DNA from: Bartonella machadoae
GTDB lineage: Bacteria > Pseudomonadota > Alphaproteobacteria > Rhizobiales > Rhizobiaceae
Length of the DNA stretch: 64,000 bases
Reading direction: 5' to 3'
NCBI RefSeq assembly: GCF_022559585.1
Contig: NZ_CP087114.1
Coordinates: 1,880,501-1,944,500, forward strand
Made by a program: the position numbers and the translations under genes. The notes beneath the pieces were generated by a model that saw only the letters and a program-made list of their open reading frames with translations, was not told the DNA's origin and did no database searches. The stretch's first letter is position 1; each line of letters begins with the position of its first letter. Positions 1 through 11,000 of this stretch are shown here, in pieces.

Positions 1-765
1 GCAACCGATGTTTTAGAAACTTTAATGGATGCCTTAAAAAAAACAAATCCTGATCATCTTGTCATTTCTGGTGATCTTGTTAATCTTGCTCTCGATAAAG
101 AATTTGAACAAGCACACACTTGGTTGCTTAACCAAGGGCAGCCTCAAGATATTTCTTTAACATTTGGCAATCATGACGCCTACGTTCGTGGTGCATTGCA
201 AAAAGCCTGTACTCTCTTTCAACCTTGGATTACAGGTGATTTCCCTCAAAATCCTGCCCTGCCCTTTCCTTATATGCGCATTCGCAAGAATGTTGCCATT
301 ATAGGAACTTCCTCAGCTATTGCGACACCACCTTTTCAAGCTTTTGGTTATTTTGGCAAAAGACAAGCGCAAGCTTTATCACAACTTTTAAATGAAGCTG
401 CAACACGCAATCTTTTTCGTGTTGTCATGATACATCATCCCCCCTTTCACCATGCAACCTCTTGGCATAAAAAATTATGGGGTATCAATCGTTTTCTAGA
501 CGTTATCAAACACCATGGTTGTGAACTTGTTCTTCACGGCCATACCCATCTCCCCACATTGCACACTATTACAGGAACAATGGGAACAATTCCTATTGTT
601 GGTGTTACTTCCGCATCACAAGCTTTTGGTAATAAAAAGCCACCAGCAGGCTTCAATTTATTTGCCATTGAAAGCTTTCACCATCGATGGCGCTGCCAAT
701 TGCAACGTTATCGCCTTATCAATCAAAACAATGAAATAGCCTGTACAGAAACAATTGATCTTTAA
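1..765 (+). CDS. Metallophosphoesterase (calcineurin-like), 5' end outside window
   Basis: The reading frame is open from base 1, so the start codon lies upstream of the window; the first internal ATG is at 25. The visible protein has the ordered metal-binding motifs of the calcineurin-like phosphoesterase fold: GDLVN near the start, GNHD, HHPP and GHTH. These bind a two-metal centre that hydrolyses phosphoester bonds; the class III cyclic-nucleotide phosphodiesterase-like group is the closest by motif spacing. The first metal motif (DxH) must lie before the window. No signal peptide can be judged. The substrate cannot be read from sequence. It is followed by more than 800 bases without an intact gene. 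Confidence 0.85.
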   Translation, partial: ATDVLETLMDALKKTNPDHLVISGDLVNLALDKEFEQAHTWLLNQGQPQDISLTFGNHDAYVRGALQKACTLFQPWITGDFPQNPALPFPYMRIRKNVAIIGTSSAIATPPFQAFGYFGKRQAQALSQLLNEAATRNLFRVVMIHHPPFHHATSWHKKLWGINRFLDVIKHHGCELVLHGHTHLPTLHTITGTMGTIPIVGVTSASQAFGNKKPPAGFNLFAIESFHHRWRCQLQRYRLINQNNEIACTETIDL

Positions 766-1097
766 ACACGTGCTAACAACAACCTCAAAGCTGCAAAAAC
801 AGCAAAAAATGAAAATCTCTTTATTTCATATCCCTTTAAAGAATAGCTTAGTTTCCGCTTTATACTAAGGAAATAAAAATTCTTAAGACCAATCTAATAA
901 CAAGTTTATTTCTCTTGAGATCATATTCCACCCATCAGTCCAGCCCCCCTCATCATTGTCCCAGCCCCCCTCAGTCAATATGATTCATATCACAAATCCG
1001 CTGAAAAAATCCGTATCAAAAATATTCCGTTGAACTTCACTTTTCTATGCTTAATTGATGAAAAAAATAAAAATCAGATGGAAACAACCATTGTATT
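766..1097. other. Intergenic, no gene seen
   Basis: AT-rich spacer after the phosphoesterase gene. At about 935-978 it holds two imperfect direct copies of a GC-rich stretch containing CCAGCCCCCCTCA, unusual against the local composition. No coding frame is convincing. Confidence 0.4.
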
Positions 1098-1490
1098 TAT
1101 GGGGTCATACCCCTCACGAAGAACAAAACGCCATTGAGTTTCTCATTCACACGCTTGCTTTAAAGAAGCATCTCTTAAAGAGCACCCAAACCCATTTCAC
1201 GCCGCCCATGGATGATATATAGGGATGATATATCGATAAATCCACTGAGCACCACCATCTTTACGTTTGTGCAGTAATAAACCGGCACTATCATACTATT
1301 TACCAACCTCCAATGTTGCGGCAACCCTTGGTATTTAAACAATTCATAAAAGATATTTTTACTCCTTTCTTTTCTATTTTTTATCCACACAATAATCCCA
1401 CTTGTGGCGTGCAAGGGGATGATTTTGATTGCTTCAACATAAGCACGTTTGAAATAAGAGAATCTCAGGATATTCGAAACTCTCATTCAA
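1098..1490 (-). pseudogene. Remnant of integrase 5' end plus upstream region
   Basis: On the minus strand this matches the first ~90 codons and the upstream region of the intact integrase at 3156-4331. The peptide GRREMGLGAL is preserved and the upstream element with GAGAATCTCAGGATATTCG lies at about 1468-1486. Stops and frameshifts destroy the frame, so it is not functional. It lies in opposite orientation to the intact gene and is one of five such remnants in the window. Confidence 0.75.
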
Positions 1491-1609
1491 CATGCAAAAC
1501 GATAAATTATTTTCATAAATCAATATGTTGTATTTTATAGGATGCGTGTACTCTGTATTATCATCCAAAAATACAATGCTTTACACTATCAAACAATTGA
1601 GAAAAATTT

Positions 1610-2518
1610 TTATATAAAAGGAACAACCGTTGTACCGAGAGGCAACTTCGCCTCCTCTTCAGGCTCGACATGAATAGAAACACGCACATTATCAAATTCT
1701 TTTTGCAGAACATCTTCAATTTTATCGCAAATCTGATGTGCCTCTCCGACCGACATTGCGGCTGGTACAACCAAATGAAACTCTATAAAAGTCACTCTAC
1801 CAGCAACACGTGTAAGCAAATCATGGACTTCAAGTGCACCCTGTGCATTTGCAGAAATAAGCTCACGAATCCGCATCGTTTCATTCAATTCAACTCCAAC
1901 ATCCATAAGCCCTTGAACGGCACTGTTAATCACCTTCCAGCCCTGCAAAAGAATATTAATGGCAATAATGATTGCTAAAATCGGATCCAAGATATTCCAT
2001 CCCCCCATAAAACCAGCAATCAAACCAACTAAAATGGCAAAAGAGGTAAAAACATCTGTTATGAAATGCACTCCATCGGCTTTAAGAGCTGGTGAACGGT
2101 GAATTTTTCCCTGCCGAATCAGCACAAATCCCCAAAGGGAATTTATGACACTCGCGCTAAGATGCATAACGATCCATATTCCAGGTTTTTGCAACAATTT
2201 AACGGTCGAAAGAGCAATCCATGCTTCCCTTAAAATAATCATTGCCGCAATAATGATCAGGATTCCTTCAAGAATCGCAGAAAAATATTCGGCTTTATGA
2301 TGCCCAAAAGGATGATCATGATCCGCCGGCTTCAGACTGACTTTAACAGCCCACCACGCAGCCAATGCAGCAAGGATATTGACAATCGATTCCAATGCAT
2401 CTGAATAAAGTGCAACCGAATCAGTAATGTAATATGCCCAATATTTTAAAGCAAAAACGATACATGCAACAAAAATAGAGTATAAAGTTAAGCTTTGTAT
2501 ATTAATTTTTACAGCCAT
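1610..2518 (-). CDS. Cation diffusion facilitator (CDF) family transporter
   Basis: Inner-membrane divalent metal/proton antiporter of the CDF family. The ATG at 2518 gives a 302-residue protein that starts with a short cytoplasmic segment directly before TM1, as usual in the family; a longer frame exists to a GTG at 2614. The TM2 metal site region SVALYSDALES is present and matches the SxxxxxDxxxS pattern, with HDHPFGHHKAEY between TM2 and TM3. A second site reads HFITDVFTS in TM5. The C-terminal cytoplasmic domain carries FIEFHLVVP and the V-H-V-E-P end typical of these proteins. Zinc, iron or manganese are all possible substrates. It is bracketed by two inverted integrase remnants, with no operon partner. 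Confidence 0.9.
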   Translation of the reverse strand: MAVKINIQSLTLYSIFVACIVFALKYWAYYITDSVALYSDALESIVNILAALAAWWAVKVSLKPADHDHPFGHHKAEYFSAILEGILIIIAAMIILREAWIALSTVKLLQKPGIWIVMHLSASVINSLWGFVLIRQGKIHRSPALKADGVHFITDVFTSFAILVGLIAGFMGGWNILDPILAIIIAINILLQGWKVINSAVQGLMDVGVELNETMRIRELISANAQGALEVHDLLTRVAGRVTFIEFHLVVPAAMSVGEAHQICDKIEDVLQKEFDNVRVSIHVEPEEEAKLPLGTTVVPFI

Positions 2519-2794
2519 ATCTACACCCTTGGTCTCCATCCAATAAGGAATAATACTCTCACCCATATATCCTATGATATTTTTGACATACCACCAATCT
2601 TTCTTCAATATCACAGAAATACCACAATATATGGCACAACCCGCACCCCCACCATTGTTATTGCAATAACTGTCCAGCTATACGATATAGATGACAAATA
2701 AAATAATGCCGGTATAACGCAAACAAGAAAAACAAATCTTTAAGAAAAATCAAATGCATATCCCTCATCATCAATAATTTTTTTGAATAGGATA
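2519..2794. other. Intergenic, no gene seen
   Basis: Upstream region of the CDF gene. AT-rich, with no convincing frame on either strand other than the out-of-family extension of the CDF frame to 2614. Confidence 0.35.
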
Positions 2795-2990
2795 ACGATA
2801 CGACGTTTCTCAATGGAATCACGCCCCTCACGAAGAACAAAACGCCATCGGGTTGTTAATTCACACGCTTATTTGAAAGAAACATCTCTTAAAACCCCCA
2901 AACCCACTTTACGCCGCTGCCCGTGAAGGGTACAGTGATAAATCCACTGAGCACCACCATCTTTACGCTTACGAAGGTATACAACGTATT
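2795..2990 (-). pseudogene. Second integrase 5' remnant, inverted
   Basis: On the minus strand this copies codons ~25-90 of the integrase at 3156-4331, including the segments that encode KRKDGGAQW and the LREGRD region. The first codons are missing and the frame is broken. It lies head to head with the intact integrase gene, separated only by the shared upstream element at about 3000-3155. Confidence 0.7.
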
Positions 2991-3155
2991 GATTTATAAA
3001 GATAAATCATCCTTTTTCAACTTGTATCATACCCCCGAATATTGTAAGATTCTCTCATTTCAAATCATTTCATTTTGTATCAATTAAAGTCACTTACTTG
3101 CACATCATAAGCGGGGTTATCGTGTGGGTAGAAAACCGTTTAGAAAGGAGCAAAA

Positions 3156-4331
3156 ATGCCTTTAATGAATCGTCTTAATGCAAGGGCTGTCGCAACATTG
3201 GGAGCTGGCAAATATAATGATGGTGCCGGCTTGCTACTTCACAAGCGTAAAGATGGTGGTGCTCAATGGCTTTTACGCTATACCATCCACGGACGCCGTC
3301 GTGAAATGGGATTGGGGGCTTTAAGAGATGTCTCTTTAAAACAAGCCCGTGAATGTGCAACCCAATGGCGTTCTGTTTTACGTGAGGGTCGTGACCCCAT
3401 TAAAGAACGTGAGAAACAAAAGCGTGAGGCAATGCGTAATCTGCATTATCTCAAAGATATCGCTTTGGATGCTTTTGAAAGCCGTAAAGCTGAATTAAAA
3501 GGAGATGGTAAAAATGGAGATTGGTTTTCACCTTTAAAACTTCATATTCTCCCTAAATTAGGCTGTATGCCGGTTTCAGAGATTACACAAACTGATATAC
3601 GCAATACACTTGCTCCCATCTGGCATACAAAAGCTGGGACAGCTAATACAGCACTGATGCGTCTCAATCTTTGTTTTAAACATGCCGCTGCATTAGGTTT
3701 GGATGTTGATTTACAGGCTACAGCAAAAGCAAAAGCTTTGCTGGGGAAACAACGCCATAAAACGCAAAATAGACCTGCAATGGATTGGAAAGATATACCG
3801 GCTTTTTATAAAACGCTTTGCCAAACAACAACCCTAACACAACTGGCTTTACGTTTGCTTATCCTTACAGGGGTTCGTACCTATCCTTTGCGCCATATTC
3901 GTGAAGATCAGATTAAAGATGATATCTGGACCATCCCTGCTGAAAATATGAAAGGAAGGCGTGATACTACAACAGAGTTTCGCGTGCCTTTATCATCAGA
4001 GGCATTGGAAATTTTAAAACAAGCGCGTTTGCTTTCTCGTAATGGGTTCCTTTTTTCTGCAACAGGTCGAGGTTCCCTTGCTGATACTTGTATGTCACAA
4101 TATATGAAAAAAATTGGACTTGAAGCCTGCCCGCATGGTTTTCGGTCTAGTTTACGCGATTGGCTAGCAGAAACAACTGATGCCCCTTTTGAGGTAGCAG
4201 AAACCATTCTAGGTCATACGGTCGGGGGTAAAGTAGAGCGTGCTTACCGTCGTACTGATTATTTAGAACAGCGCCGTGTTTATATGGATAAATGGGCGGC
4301 TTATGTCACGGGGCAAAATCATAAAAGTTAA
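3156..4331 (+). CDS. int: Tyrosine recombinase/integrase, P4-type with DUF4102 N-terminus
   Basis: Site-specific recombinase of the tyrosine family, expected to integrate and excise the element that follows. The 391-residue protein has an N-terminal arm-binding DUF4102-like domain (residues ~1-90, with REMGLGALRDVSL), a SAM-like core-binding domain (~100-190) and a C-terminal catalytic domain. Catalytic residues visible are R241 (TGVRT), H327 and R330 (HGFRS), H354 (LGHTV) and the nucleophile Y364 (AYRRTDY). The segment after R241 reads YPLRHIRED rather than the common SELLNLRW, a small divergence. The start is fixed by AGAAAGGAG just upstream of ATG. It heads a block with AlpA, primase and DUF3987 genes, as in P4-like satellites. 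No attachment site or tRNA was recognised next to it. Confidence 0.93.
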   Translation: MPLMNRLNARAVATLGAGKYNDGAGLLLHKRKDGGAQWLLRYTIHGRRREMGLGALRDVSLKQARECATQWRSVLREGRDPIKEREKQKREAMRNLHYLKDIALDAFESRKAELKGDGKNGDWFSPLKLHILPKLGCMPVSEITQTDIRNTLAPIWHTKAGTANTALMRLNLCFKHAAALGLDVDLQATAKAKALLGKQRHKTQNRPAMDWKDIPAFYKTLCQTTTLTQLALRLLILTGVRTYPLRHIREDQIKDDIWTIPAENMKGRRDTTTEFRVPLSSEALEILKQARLLSRNGFLFSATGRGSLADTCMSQYMKKIGLEACPHGFRSSLRDWLAETTDAPFEVAETILGHTVGGKVERAYRRTDYLEQRRVYMDKWAAYVTGQNHKS

Positions 4332-4500
4332 GAATAACTCTATGTCTTTGCCTTTATTATATCCATAATGAATAATAGCAACCACAAATTATTGCTTATT
4401 ATGAAGACCACAACCACAACATATTGTTTTTTATGCAAGAAACGTATGTTTTTGCTGGTAATGTTTGATACAAAATGCTATTTATATACGGTCATTAAAT

Positions 4501-4515
4501 AGTGATTCGGTCACT
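4501..4515. promoter_or_regulatory. Small inverted repeat upstream of alpA-like gene
   Basis: AGTGA-ttcgg-TCACT, 27 bases before the AlpA-like start codon. It could be an operator or part of a leader. The arms are short, so this is weak. Confidence 0.25.
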
Positions 4516-4541
4516 TGAATGTTTAAATAAATGGGGATTCC

Positions 4542-4742
4542 ATGAATACAAATAAAGGACTTCTCACAACTCGTGAGAGTGCAAAACTGCTTGGTATAAG
4601 CGTTACAACACTTTGGCGGCGTGTTGCTGATGGAACGGTACCAAAACCTCTAAAAATTGGTGCCTTATCCCGTTGGTTAGCATCAGACCTTCATGATGTA
4701 ATCGAGAAGGCTAAAAACCAACGTAGCAACAACGCCGCTTAA
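4542..4742 (+). CDS. AlpA-like helix-turn-helix regulator/excisionase
   Basis: A 66-residue protein with an N-terminal winged helix-turn-helix of the MerR/AlpA type: LTTRESAKLLGISVTTLWRRV is followed by a wing carrying the basic KIGALSRW segment. In P4-like elements AlpA proteins activate the integrase or act as excisionase. Its position directly after the integrase gene and before the replication genes fits that role. A GGGG run sits upstream of the ATG at spacing about 8. The family call is firm; the role as activator or excisionase is inferred. Confidence 0.85.
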   Translation: MNTNKGLLTTRESAKLLGISVTTLWRRVADGTVPKPLKIGALSRWLASDLHDVIEKAKNQRSNNAA

Positions 4743-4843
4743 AGAAAAACTTTGCCTTATAGGACAGACAAAAGTATTTCAAGTCTCACAAATTCTGAAA
4801 TAACAAAATCTGTCCTGTAATGCAAGTAGCAGGATGGTATTTT

Positions 4844-5755
4844 ATGCATTGTACAAATGCTCAAAGCATGGTTTGTGCCTTGCATGGTGTTTGGCACGGG
4901 CATTATGGACTTGCCCGTTGTCCTGCCCATGATGATAGGTCACCTAGTTTAGCTCTTGCCAATGGAAATGATGGGCGTCTCTTACTCTATTGTTATGCCG
5001 GCTGCTCTTTTAGAGAAATCTTACAAGCTCTTAAGAATATTGGGTTGATTGATAAAAATGCTTACTGTCAAAAAGAGAAGCAAGCATATTTCGTTCATAA
5101 AACCTCTTGTTACAATCGCTCTTTATTAGAGCAGAAAACAGCAATACAGAAAGTTGCTAAAGCACAAGAGATTTGGAAGCAAAGTCAACCCATTAAAGGG
5201 ACCATAGCAGAGCTTTATTTACGCAAGCGTGGTATCACTTGTGAATTACCCTCCAATTTACGTTTTCATAGCAAATGCCCTCATCCCTCTGGGAAAACCA
5301 TCCCCGCATTGGTTGCTCTTGTTGAGGGTGGTGGCTCCTTTGCAATCCATAGAACCTTTTTACAAGACAATGGATGCAAAACAGAACAGTTACCAACAAA
5401 AGCCATGCTGGGCTCTGTTAAGGGCGGTGCTGTACATTTAAGCCAAGCCAATCATCAACATCTGGTCATTTGTGAGGGAATTGAAACAGGTCTTTCTCTG
5501 CTGTCTGGTCTGTTATCAGAGCCTGTGACTTTATGGGCATCCCTTTCAACCAGTGGCATGACGCATGTGAATTTACCCCATATCAAATCAAAAGCCCATC
5601 TCACCATAGCTATGGATGGCGATGAGGCGGGTCGTAAAGCAGGTTTTGCCCTTGCTACCCGTGCGCAATGCCAAGGCTTTGAAGTCTTGATGATGCAAGC
5701 TCCCGAAGGAGCTGATTTTAACGTTTTATTATTAAATTATGAAAGAGAAAAATAA
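4844..5755 (+). CDS. CHC2 zinc-finger/Toprim primase-like protein
   Basis: Phage or satellite DNA primase. The N-terminus has a zinc-binding pattern, CPAHDDRSPSL followed by LLYCYAGC, matching the CHC2 finger. The C-terminal half has a Toprim domain with CEGIETGLSL (acidic E) and the metal-binding AMDGDEAGRKA (DxD-type). I chose the ATG at 4844 because AGGA lies 9 bases upstream and the homology begins soon after; an in-frame ATG at 4820 lacks such a site. The protein should make primers at the element's origin. Its stop overlaps the next start by one base (TAATG), so the two are translationally coupled. Confidence 0.85.
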   Translation: MHCTNAQSMVCALHGVWHGHYGLARCPAHDDRSPSLALANGNDGRLLLYCYAGCSFREILQALKNIGLIDKNAYCQKEKQAYFVHKTSCYNRSLLEQKTAIQKVAKAQEIWKQSQPIKGTIAELYLRKRGITCELPSNLRFHSKCPHPSGKTIPALVALVEGGGSFAIHRTFLQDNGCKTEQLPTKAMLGSVKGGAVHLSQANHQHLVICEGIETGLSLLSGLLSEPVTLWASLSTSGMTHVNLPHIKSKAHLTIAMDGDEAGRKAGFALATRAQCQGFEVLMMQAPEGADFNVLLLNYEREK

Positions 5756-7368
5756 TGAAAAAACATAGTCTTGATAATAATGAAAATAGCTCTGTAAAGA
5801 ATACTGATAATGATAACACCCCTGTCTCTTTAAAGGAGCATCCCTGTTTACAAGCCATTCCTTATGAACAGGCTTTGCAACAAATGGGCTGGGGTGAATT
5901 AAAACCAATCAACAAAGCGCTTTTACCGGTTGAACCTTTTCACGCTAAACAAGTTCCATTGGTATTGGGAAGGTATATTTATGATATTGCTGACCGTCAA
6001 CAATCGCCTATCGATTTTGTGGCTGTCTCTGCTATCTGTGCTTTAGCCTCTGTGATTGGCAATGGGGTTCGTATCGCGCCAAGACAGTTTGATAATTGGT
6101 ACATTGTTCCTAATCTATGGGGGATGATTATTGGAGAACCTTCTGCACGAAAAACACCTGCTATGCAAGCCGCTCTCTCACCGCTCTATAGCTTACAAAA
6201 TGAATGGCATAAAAATTGTCAACAAAAGAATAAACAAGCAAAAGTGAAGGAAGCTTTTGAGACCTTGCGTAAAAAAGAAGTAAATAAAAAAGCAGCAAAG
6301 GCTTTTAAAAAGGGTGATTATGACGCAACCCGTGCCTTTTTAGAAGAAATGATTGAGAATGAGGAAGAAAGTAATCAGAACGATACAAAGCGGCGTCTTC
6401 TTGTCAATGATGCAACGGTTGAAAAGCTTGGAGAATTACTCAAAGAAAACCCGCATGGATTATTGTTAGTCCGTGATGAACTTTCTGGTTTTTTAGAAAA
6501 TCTAAATCGTAAGGAATATCAAACAGACCGTGGTTTTTATTTGCAATCTTTCAATGGTGATATACCCTATACCCATGACCGTATTGGGCGTGGTACAATC
6601 CATGTTGAAAATGCAACGGTTTCTATGATTGGGGGCATTCAACCTTCTCGGATTATTCCCATTGTACAAGCGATAAAGCGTGGGATAAACGATGATGGTT
6701 TATTGCAACGTTTTCAAATAATCGTTTGGCCCGATAACAATAAAGAATGCAAATGGATTGATAGAGCCCCCTTACAAGACGCCTATAAAGACTATGAAGA
6801 GGTGTTTCGTTCTTTTCGCGATAAACCGTTAGGCTCTCCTGAACAGCCGCGGGTGATACATTTTTCTCCCGAAGCACAAGAGGCATTTCGTGAATGGTGG
6901 GAAAATCTTCATAAAGAAGTGAGAGAGGATAATCTCTCTGAAACCTTACAATCCTATCTTTTAAAAATGCCAAAAACCATAGCAAGTCTTGCCTTAATCT
7001 TCGAACTTGTTGATGGTAATCGTTTTGAAGTAAGTTACCCTTATCTTTTTATGGCTTTGCATTGGTCAAAATATCTTTTAAGCCATGCGAAACGTCTTTA
7101 TGCGGCGGATGATAGCTTAACAATAGAGCATGCAAATTTGCTTGTAGAGCGTTGTGAATACTTGCCTAGTGTCTTTACTGCTCGTGATATTCTCCAGCGT
7201 AACTGGACGCGTTTAAAAGACAAGGAAGCCATTAAAAAAGCTTTAGAGCTTTTATGCCGTTGCAACTATCTTCGTGAAATCTGTGAAGACAAGGCGCAAA
7301 AAGGCGGTCGTCCTACCATACGCTATGAATGGCATCCTTTGGTGAAAAATCAGAGAACACAACAATGA
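5755..7368 (+). CDS. DUF3987 domain protein, helicase-like replication partner
   Basis: A 537-residue protein of the DUF3987 type, usually paired with Toprim primases in phages, satellites and plasmids. A P-loop-like segment GEPSARKTPAM lies near residue 125 (G-x4-K-T). A charged helical insert follows (~150-215, rich in K and E), then LLVRDELSGFLENL, which resembles a Walker B region, and SFNGDIPYTHDR. The start is coupled to the primase stop (TAATG). The protein probably loads or acts as the replicative helicase; ATPase activity is inferred. The region just downstream contains repeated TTTTGAGGG words that could be its origin. Confidence 0.8.
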   Translation: MKKHSLDNNENSSVKNTDNDNTPVSLKEHPCLQAIPYEQALQQMGWGELKPINKALLPVEPFHAKQVPLVLGRYIYDIADRQQSPIDFVAVSAICALASVIGNGVRIAPRQFDNWYIVPNLWGMIIGEPSARKTPAMQAALSPLYSLQNEWHKNCQQKNKQAKVKEAFETLRKKEVNKKAAKAFKKGDYDATRAFLEEMIENEEESNQNDTKRRLLVNDATVEKLGELLKENPHGLLLVRDELSGFLENLNRKEYQTDRGFYLQSFNGDIPYTHDRIGRGTIHVENATVSMIGGIQPSRIIPIVQAIKRGINDDGLLQRFQIIVWPDNNKECKWIDRAPLQDAYKDYEEVFRSFRDKPLGSPEQPRVIHFSPEAQEAFREWWENLHKEVREDNLSETLQSYLLKMPKTIASLALIFELVDGNRFEVSYPYLFMALHWSKYLLSHAKRLYAADDSLTIEHANLLVERCEYLPSVFTARDILQRNWTRLKDKEAIKKALELLCRCNYLREICEDKAQKGGRPTIRYEWHPLVKNQRTQQ

Positions 7369-8009
7369 AGCACTTTTTCACCCCCCCTCAAAACCTATAG
7401 CAAAAAGTGTAAAAATTGCTTTTACAACACCACTTAACGCTTATTGGGCAATTCAATATAACTTATTGATAAAACATATTCTTTTCTATCCTTACCTTTT
7501 TTATAGATTTTTACAAGTAATAAGAGATATAGGAATCATAAAAACAACTTTTCTTATATGTTTTGAGGGGTTTTGAGGGTTCTTTTTTAGTCTCACTTTA
7601 AAAAAAATTTTAGTAAAAAATAAAAAGTGTTATATTTCAATATGTTAATTTTTATCAACTTTCAAAAAACAACTGATAATTGACGGCATATCGTATAAAT
7701 ACAACCATTACTATATGTTTTGAGGGTTTTTGAGGGTTTTGAAGGTTTCATTTGATATTTATCAAACTATTCATTTTGATTTCTTAAACACGGTTCGAAT
7801 TTGTTTTGATTTCCATAAAATGAATAGTAAATTTTACTACTTTGCTGTTTATAGGCTGTTTATAATTGCATCTTGTAAATTTTTTTAAAGCATTTGATAG
7901 GTTTTTGCGCCATTTTGGTTTATTGGGTACTCGATATTTGTTCTAAATGTATTTATGAAACGCCATTGTGATTTTTTGAGTCTCATAAGGCAATGGAGTT
8001 TATTGAATA
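7369..8009. other. Non-coding, iteron-rich, left inverted-repeat arm
   Basis: No gene is seen. The spacer carries clustered TTTTGAGGG words at 7560-7590 and 7714-7747 and a reverse-orientation CCCTCAAAACCTATA at about 7384-7398. Its core, 7556-7748, is the left arm of the long inverted repeat listed separately. The clustered words next to a primase and a DUF3987 gene make it a candidate origin of replication for the element. Confidence 0.5.
7556..7748 (+). repeat. Left arm of ~195-bp inverted repeat
   Basis: The reverse complement reappears at 13263-13459 with only scattered differences by eye. Each arm begins and ends with tandem TTTTGAGGG-type words around an AT-rich core containing TTATCA, TTGAC and ATATCGT segments. 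The two arms enclose the whole restriction-modification gene. Confidence 0.88.
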
Positions 8010-11000
8010 ATGTCTCAATCTCTCAATTCTGATAATAAACAATCCTCTTTACGCTCTCTCTTACAGTCTTATCGCCAACAGGCAACCTCAAATGCAAAAA
8101 AAGGAAAAATCTTTGAAAGTTTTGTGACGAAATATCTTATGCATGACCCGCTTCATTATGGGCGATATGAAAAGGTTCAGAGCTATTACGAGTGGGCTAA
8201 AGAACATGAGGGTTGGAATAAAAATGATATCGGCATTGATTTGGTTGCTAAACTCCGTAATCGAGATGGGTATGTAGCTATTCAATGTAAGTTTTATAAA
8301 CCAGACCATCAGATCAGTAAAAAGGATATTGATAGCTTTATTGCTGCCTCTGGGAAAGATATCTTCAAATATCGCCTTCTGGTTGATAGCACTGAAGTGA
8401 ATTTAAGTGACAATGTGAATGCAATGATTAAAGGACAAGCGATACCGGTTTATCGTATTGACCTTCGTCATATGGAAAACAGTCGTATAGACTGGCAAAT
8501 CTTTGCAACAAAAAAAGAAGTCGTTCTTAAATCGACAAAAGAACCACGCCCCCATCAGATAGAAGCAATTCAGAAAGTCTGTGAGGGATTACAAGAAGCA
8601 GACCGTGGCAAGCTCATTATGGCGTGTGGGACGGGTAAAACATTTACAAGTCTTAAGATAGCAGAACAAATAGCCGGAAAAGGTAAGCGTGTTTTGTTTT
8701 TAGTGCCTTCTCTTGCATTAGTCTCGCAAACGATACGAGAATGGACAGCGGATGCACAAATTCCATTGCATTCCTTTGCTGTTTGTTCGGATACAAAAGT
8801 TGGCAAGCGTCGTAAAAATCAAGATGATATTATTGAAATGGAAACATCAGATCTTGCATTGCCTGCAACAACGGATGCACAAGCACTTGCCAAAGAAGCT
8901 TGTGAAAACCAAGCAGATGCAATGATGGTGGTATTTTCGACTTATCATTCGATACAAGTGATATCCGATGCACAAAAAGATTATGGATTACCCGAATTTG
9001 ATCTGATCATCTGTGATGAAGCTCACCGTACAACGGGTGCTGTGTTGGGATCAGATAAAAGGGAATCTGAGTTTGTCAAAGTTCATGATAACAGCATTGT
9101 TCAGGGCAAAAAACGCCTCTATATGACCGCAACACCTCGTATCTTTACGGACAAGTTGAAAAGGAAAGCTGACTTATCTGATGCTGTTCTTGCCTCTATG
9201 GATAATGAAGATTTCTATGGCAAAAACCTTTACACTTATACCTTCTCAAAAGCTTTAAAAGATAAACTGTTAGCACCTTATAAGGTTATCGTTTTAGCTG
9301 TTGATGAAGCTATTATCAACGCAACGATTCAGAAACGCCTTAAAGATAAAAACTCTGAACTCATTCTTGATGATACAACAAAGATTATTGGTTGCTACAA
9401 AGCTCTTGCTCAAATAGAAAAGAAAGATGAAGATGATGATATAAAGCCCATGCGGCGTTCTCTGGCTTTTTGTAAAGATATCGAAACTTCTGACAAAATT
9501 AGCAGAAAATTCAATCAAGCGATTGATGAATATCATAAATTTGTTCCTGAAAGTAAAACCTCTCTTAATTTTGAAATTGAACATATTGACGGGACTTTTA
9601 ATGGTAAGGACCGAAATAAATTACTTGATTGGCTTAAAGAAGACACCGATGAGAATAGCTGTCGTATCTTAACCAATGTAAGATGTTTGTCTGAGGGGGT
9701 GGATGTGCCTTCTCTTGATGCGGTAATGTTTTTACACCCGCGCAAAAGTCACGTGGATATTATACAAGCCGTGGGGCGCGTTATGCGTCGTGCCCCCAAT
9801 AAGGAAACAGGCTATATTATTTTACCAGTAGGGATTCCCTTCAATATTCCACCAGCACAAGCTTTAGAAAACAATAAAAAATATGATGTCATTTGGCAAG
9901 TTCTTAATGCTTTACGCGCTCATGATGACCACTTTAAAAATAAAATGAAAGCCTTAGAGCTTAATCAAGATATTCGTCATTTGTTTGAGGTTGTGGGGGT
10001 AACTTTAAACCCTGCTTTAAAAGCAATGACGGATGTTGTTGATGAACTATCTTTTCACGCAAGATCTGAAAGTGCGGGGCTGCATATTGGTTCATTAGCC
10101 CGTGAAACGTCTCATGAAGATAACGGACAAGGAGAATTAGAACTAGATGTTTACATTGATCAATTCTCGCGTGCTATTAAACCAATCATTGCCGACAAAT
10201 GTACGGAACCTAATCAGTGGGGAAACTGGGCGGGCAATGTAGCAGAGATTGCACAAAATCACATTATCCGTCTCAAAAGCTTGCTTGCTGATAAAAAGAG
10301 TGAAGCTTACGATGCCTTTAACACCTTTCATAAGGAATTAAAGAACGGTTTAAATGATAGTATCGAGCAAGAAGATGCTCTTGAGATGCTTGCACAACAT
10401 CTTGTGACGCGTCCTATCTTTGAATCTTTGTTTGATGGCAATGAGTTTGTGAGTAAAAACGCCATTTCGCAAGCGATGGAAAAGATCTTAGCTGAACTGG
10501 ATAAAATGAATATCAAAGAAGAAGCCAAAGATCTTGAGAAGTTTTATAATAGTGTGAAAGAAGATACGGATGGAATTATTGACGCGCACGCAAAACAAAA
10601 TCTGATTATCAAGCTTTACGAAGATTTCTTTACTAAGGCATTTAAAAAGACAACCGATAAGCTTGGGATTGTTTATACACCGATTGAAATTGTCGACTTT
10701 ATCTTACATTCCGTCAATGATGTGTTAGAGCAAGAGTTTGGAAAAAGTTTAAGCACTCGAGGTGTCTCTATCCTTGACCCCTTTACCGGTACCGGTACCT
10801 TTATCACACGGCTTTTACACTCTAATCTGATAAAACCAGAAGATATGGAATATAAGTTCCGTCATGAAATCAAAGCCAATGAGATTGTTCTCTTAGCTTA
10901 TTACATAGCAGCGATTAATATTGAAGCAACCTATCATAGTCTTATGAAAGGAGATTATATCCCGTTTGAAGGGATTTGTTTAACTGATACGTTTTTGATG

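Noticed and set aside
935..978. GC-rich repeats as a tRNA or attachment site
   Set aside because: They do not fold into a cloverleaf and have no matching copy at the other end of the element.
1175..1486. 103-codon minus-strand frame as a gene
   Set aside because: It fuses the integrase upstream region with a broken piece of the integrase N-terminus; it is a remnant.
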